From: Pseudoscleropodium purum
Lineage: Eukaryota > Streptophyta > Bryopsida > Hypnales > Brachytheciaceae
DNA: 64,000 nucleotides
Direction of reading: 5' to 3'
Assembly (NCBI GenBank): GCA_963969395.1
Contig: OZ017797.1
Location: forward strand, 32,550,001-32,614,000
Position numbers and translations under genes: made by a program. This document shows, piece after piece, positions 59,622-64,000 of this stretch. How positions within the stretch are numbered: position 1 is the first letter of the stretch; every line of letters starts with the position of its first letter. A model generated the notes under the pieces. It ran no database searches. It saw only the letters and a list, made by a program, of their open reading frames with translations, and was not told the origin of the DNA.

Positions 59622-60500
59622 CCATCATGCCACAACAATCATCAAATCCTCTTTGAAATTGAATTCCGGTTGCCCAGTGCCGCAATCAAAATCTTACAAT
59701 TAATCCTGGAAAATCATACATGTTCTTTCTAACCCAATAACTACAACAGGGTGAAGAAGATCAATTCCATCTCCAATCAAAATACCTATTTGAAATTCTC
59801 GCCATTAACCTCGACATTCAATGGCATGCATGACTTCGAGAATTCAGCCGGCCACAAAGCACCACACAATCCGAGAGGCAGCGCCAATACAATGACTTCA
59901 CAAGGTACGAAATTATTCAGTGATCCACTCTATGGCCACGAAACTCTCGCACGCAGAGATAAACAATTTGGGCTCCTCCTCCATGAATTCCCAACAACTA
60001 AAGAAATTCATTGAAACGATTTGTTACGCATGTACCTGTTGCGACCTCGCCCACACGTCTGTGATCCCCAAGTTGAATAATTTCCAATTGAATTTTCAGG
60101 GACAATTTCCTTTTGACATGAACTGTCTCTATCACTTCAGCTCCCTTACTATTGTGAGCTCCACGGATCCCTTTTTTCTGTGCTCTCGCAAGGGATTGCA
60201 CAAGCACGCTTGTAAGATAAAGCGAGAGTGAGTTGAGCTCCGAGAGAAGAGCAGATTGTTGGGAATGTACGTTAGATTGACTGGGCTCTTCAAAAGTGAA
60301 CCCAGCACTGGCTGCCACTTGGCTCCTAGTCATCCACGTTGGAATCTGACACGTTGGAGAGTCGGACACGTGTTGGAATCCTTGGCGTCACCAAGTGATT
60401 GGTTGGTTTGCTTGGGGAAGGACCGACGGACTACACTTGGACTCTCTGGGGTTAAGTACACCCAAAATCCTCAATCTGTGTACATCTTCATAATCAATAT
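59622..60500 (-). promoter_or_regulatory. Probable 5' leader and promoter region of the TMEM16-like gene
   Basis: Moderate GC continues upstream of the start codon to about 60.47 kb and then drops sharply. A 123-codon minus frame (59998-60369) has no family resemblance and is read as leader. A leader intron is plausible because CTGCAG lies just inside the first coding segment near 59604, but no donor is assigned. Confidence 0.4.
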
Positions 60501-60567
60501 GTACGTATGTTGAAGGAATAAATTTAGAACATCTACCAAATTTTTTGGGGACTTTTTGTAACTTTTG

Positions 60568-60652
60568 GAGATGATACTATCCAAATGTCGCGTTCTTTGG
60601 TGCATTGAAACCTCCTTTCACTTGCCAACAAGAAAATATGAAAAATTTGATT
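60568..60652. repeat. Dispersed repeat, inverted partner of 14034-14112
   Basis: On the plus strand TGCATTGAAACCTCCTTTCA then CTTGCCAACAAGAAAAT; its reverse complement matches the repeat upstream of RPL12. Both copies lie on the 5' side of a minus-strand gene, but in opposite orientation to it. Confidence 0.75.
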
Positions 60653-63600
60653 AGTTTAATAATAATAATAATAATAAAGTGGTGGTTTTAGGGGTATCTA
60701 TTTTAACTTGAAGTAACTTACAAGTTTCCATTTCAAAAATATACCAACCTTGCAAAATAAGTCAATCTTAAGAATATATGAATTCAAGTAGTTTAAAGTA
60801 TATAGCTTACATGCATTCCAAGCAAAAAATGTTGAATAAAACATAAGGAGCAAGTTGGATTTCAAATATTCATAGTATATTCTTTAAATTCATAAAGTCT
60901 CATAAAACTACTATTTTTGTTTTTTAATTCATGATTTTCAGATTGCTATTGTGTTAAAAATATTTTAATCTATAAGGGTCATATTTATTTATTGAAGTTG
61001 TTTTGGAAGGTTCATTTTTAAAATTGACAAACTTAGCTTTTTAGGCCTAACATGATTATATCCCTTGAACTGTAGAAGACTTGCTAAACAAAGTTACAAA
61101 AATCTAAACAAAAAAAAACATAAATTAAGAATTGATCAATACCAAAATCTACAAACCATTAGAAGATTTTTTGGGGCTTTGGAAGCCTATTTCAAGCCTA
61201 TTCCCTACAGCGAAGGGAACGACCCATTGTCAGAAAAAGAAAAAAAAATTTAAAGTTGGTATCTGGAACACCTCTAGTATAGAGCATTTTTCCGTTTATT
61301 TCCTATTGTCTAGTTTCATATTAAGCTATTTTTTTGCTATCTTATATAGCATCCATTTTTGAAAATCTCATAGCCAAGCTTACTTTGGAATCTATAATAT
61401 AAGAGTATATGTACTCAAAATCAAATATATCTCAAATATTCAAAGAAAAAACTTGTAATAACTTTTTTCTTTTTAGACTTGAAGCTTGCAAATTCAAACC
61501 TCTATATTTTCAAAGAATTCTACTATAATTTTCACAAGGTAGTCATATACAATATATCCAAAGTCATAAAGGTGTCAAGGCACAAATAGTCAAGAGGAAT
61601 ATATTCTAGTATAGTATGATTCTAGCACATATATTTACATAGGTTGGAAGAATTGGTAGCTAAGTTTGTCATTTTAATCCATCTCCAAGAAGTTGTGGAC
61701 CTCACCTATGCTCACCCAAAAAACAAAACAAGCCAATGAAGTGTTAATGAAGTGCAACATGTGTTTCTAGTCCACTAGCGTGTGTTATTGCTGTCACAAG
61801 AACAAGAAGAAAAAACAAGCAACCACAGCAAATTCCAATTCAAAAAACCCACCATAAAACAACTGTTAAACCTGGCTGCTGCTAGCTCGCTGTGATGGCT
61901 CCATGTTCCCTGCTGCTCAAACTCTGTTGGAAATACTACATATTGGAAGAAATTGCAAGAAGACGCTTTTGCTTTTTCAGTATTGAATTACTGAATTTAG
62001 CCCCACTCAGAGATGAATTCCGTGCTCCAAGCAAAGAATGAAAGAGCCGTGTACTGTAATTACTCCCAAAAGTCTTGGCCCTCATGAGCTCCATACTAAA
62101 ATTGCTCAAAGGCAGTAACTTATATTTGGCCAGACCATTGCTGTGATGCCCTTCTGGCTTCATAACTTCCCTTCCGAGTTTTCACCGGTCAAGGTCTGGT
62201 CAAATGCATGACCAGTAAAGGCTCATTGGGTTGTAAACATCCATGTAATTATACACCTTGAGTGCCTACTAACTACAATTCCCCACTATCTAATGATCAA
62301 TCTAATAACTATGTCTCCATCAGAATCGTCCAGGTTTCCAGTGGATTGAATTCAGTGGATCCTTTCGTGCGTAATTACTGGATATTTTAACGTCATCAAG
62401 CTCATAATAGCTTATTTAGTTTTCTCACTAGAAGTTTAATAACCTCAGTAATAATTGACGCGTTTGGTGATCTATGTCAACCTAGTTGTATATTCTAGAG
62501 CTTTTATCAAGCATGTGATAAGGATTTTTAGGTGTTTATCTAATCTGATTGTACACCTTGGGAGCATCATCATAAAATTTTTGGATCTGATAATAATCTT
62601 GGGAGATTATTAAATATCAAACTAACACTTGGATATTGATCTTAAAAATAAATAAGTAAATAAGTAAATAAATGAACAATGACGTGGTAGGGGCTCAGCC
62701 ACATCAGCCCACAGTGTTGTCATTGTAGATTTGAGTTTCCAACGCTATTAACTTGCAGGCTTCCAAAGTTCTCCCCCAAATCTTCTAATGATTAGGATAG
62801 ATGAAAAATGAAGACCATGCCTAATTAGGAGATGTTCATATTCATTTGTTGTTTGAAATGTGAACATCTAGTCCTTTGAAAATGAATGTGTTGATTTGAT
62901 CACAAAATAATTGTGTGGAATTGCTTTAAATGTTGTTATAGGTACTGGGGTTTTTTCCATTTTTTATGAAGTGCCAAAGTCACAATGTAAAATGTACAGT
63001 GGTGTTCCAAATATCAACATTCATCCAAGCACATATTGGATAGAAAATATCACATTAGTATATATTACATATTTATAATTCTATTTTCATCTTCAATTTG
63101 GTGATTTCATCCAAGCTTTTTTTTCTTAATTTGAAGTTTTCTAGTGAAAAACTCTCTAGAAAAACTTCACAATTTGTCATTATTTTTTAGCCAAATGATT
63201 TTTTTCAAAAGTGCTACCAAAAATATCCAAAAGAAGTAAAATATAGGAACATATCATTTAACCTAAATTATTTATTAAATTCATACTTAGAATTAGGGAT
63301 TGTAAATTAGGTAGAAGTCCTTCAAAGCCCAAATCCTTACTTGAGTTTTTATATATTTTTGTTTATATCTTTAAACAATTACAATATAATTTGCCTCAAA
63401 ATTGTTATAAACAAATGTTTTTTTATAAATGATTCAAATATTACTTTAATTTGGATGAGTGAGAAATATTTGGGGTTCACTAGTAGACTTGACTCACTCT
63501 AGACTCACTATGCTTGTAATTCTTCCAACACCAACTACAAGCAAGAGGTGGTACTTCTCTTTTCAATAGATAGTTTGTACCCTCTCTTTTCGGTGAATAG

Positions 63601-64000
63601 TTATAGCCCTTGCAAATCCCCATAGCCCCTTTTTAGCCAAATATCTTTTTCATTTTTTTCATTCTTTTGGTAATTTGATAATATTGTATGTAACTCCATT
63701 TTTGCATTTGAATACTCTCAAAGCATAATATACAATTAGTATGCCCTATGTCGTTGACACGGTCAAAATAAAAATAAAAGTAAAATTTTAATTGTTTTAA
63801 TTCATAAAAACTTTGAAATTCAATAACTTTCACTTTCTAAGTCCAAACCCCATAAAACAAAGCCTGAGCTTTTTGATGGTACCAAGAACATGACCAAAGT
63901 ACAGAAGGACTCGGAGATAATTAACTAACTTAAGGTATTGATGTTTATGAATGCTGGTATATAAAGGAGCATTTTAGCATCATTTGTATCATTTCAACCA
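60653..64000. other. AT-rich intergenic DNA without genes
   Basis: An (AAT)n tract lies at about 60657-60677 and an (AAATAAGT)n-like tract near 62640-62675. All frames are under 80 codons and match nothing known to me. Confidence 0.55.

Noticed and set aside
59998..60369. 123-codon minus frame as an N-terminal extension of the TMEM16-like protein
   Set aside because: Separated from the first family-like exon, without matching donor or similarity to known N-termini; treated as leader.
1..64000. CRISPR arrays, bacterial operons, rRNA or tRNA genes
   Set aside because: The tandem repeats seen have units of 85-230 bp and no uniform spacers. No cloverleaf-like sequence with a proper T-loop was found, and genes are intron-containing eukaryotic ones.

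Overview
The window reads as nuclear DNA of a land plant. It holds spliced genes with GT-AG introns, a cytosolic 60S ribosomal protein gene with telo-box promoter motifs, an AKT1-type Shaker K+ channel (six-helix channel, cNMP domain, ankyrin repeats, KHA domain), a pectinesterase and a Ty1/copia retrotransposon. The DUF1221-like kinase and the zinc-finger/hAT-like transposase remind me of seed-free plants, most likely a moss. That placement is inference from gene families recalled without a search. Gene islands of moderate GC sit in very AT-rich, repeat-laden DNA.

Layout. 0.28-4.3 kb: a small Copia LTR element with 206-bp LTRs, a 5-bp target duplication, no integrase core, and a gag/protease region broken by C-to-T type stops. 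7.4-9.7 kb: a decayed zinc-finger/hAT-like transposase. 11.9-13.8 kb (-): RPL12, three exons. 20.2-22.3 kb (-): an intronless kinase-like gene without the usual beta3 lysine. 28.2-28.5 kb (+): a broken C-terminal copy of that kinase, next to a broken pectinesterase on the minus strand (28.9-30.4 kb). 38.9-50.4 kb (-): a complete AKT1-type K+ channel gene, which I resolved into 15 or 16 coding exons. 53.6-59.6 kb (-): a complete anoctamin/TMEM16-like gene in 15 coding exons. All intact genes are on the minus strand. They look like independent housekeeping or membrane genes, not a pathway cluster.

Repeats. The most interesting signal is a family of about 200-220 bp elements with at least six copies in the window (16.8-17.3 kb twice as an inverted pair, 30.9, 33.7, 51.8 and 53.9 kb). 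Their ends read TTAA-CCC...GGG-TTAA, the termini expected of piggyBac-type MITEs. The 53.9 kb copy lies inside the last intron of the TMEM16 gene. Several other foldback elements, tandem arrays and a 0.6-1.2 kb direct repeat flanking 25-27 kb are also described.

Limits. Exon boundaries were derived by hand from reading frame, splice dinucleotides and remembered family sequences. No alignment or database search was run. Repeat coordinates are approximate to about 10-30 bp unless termini are quoted.
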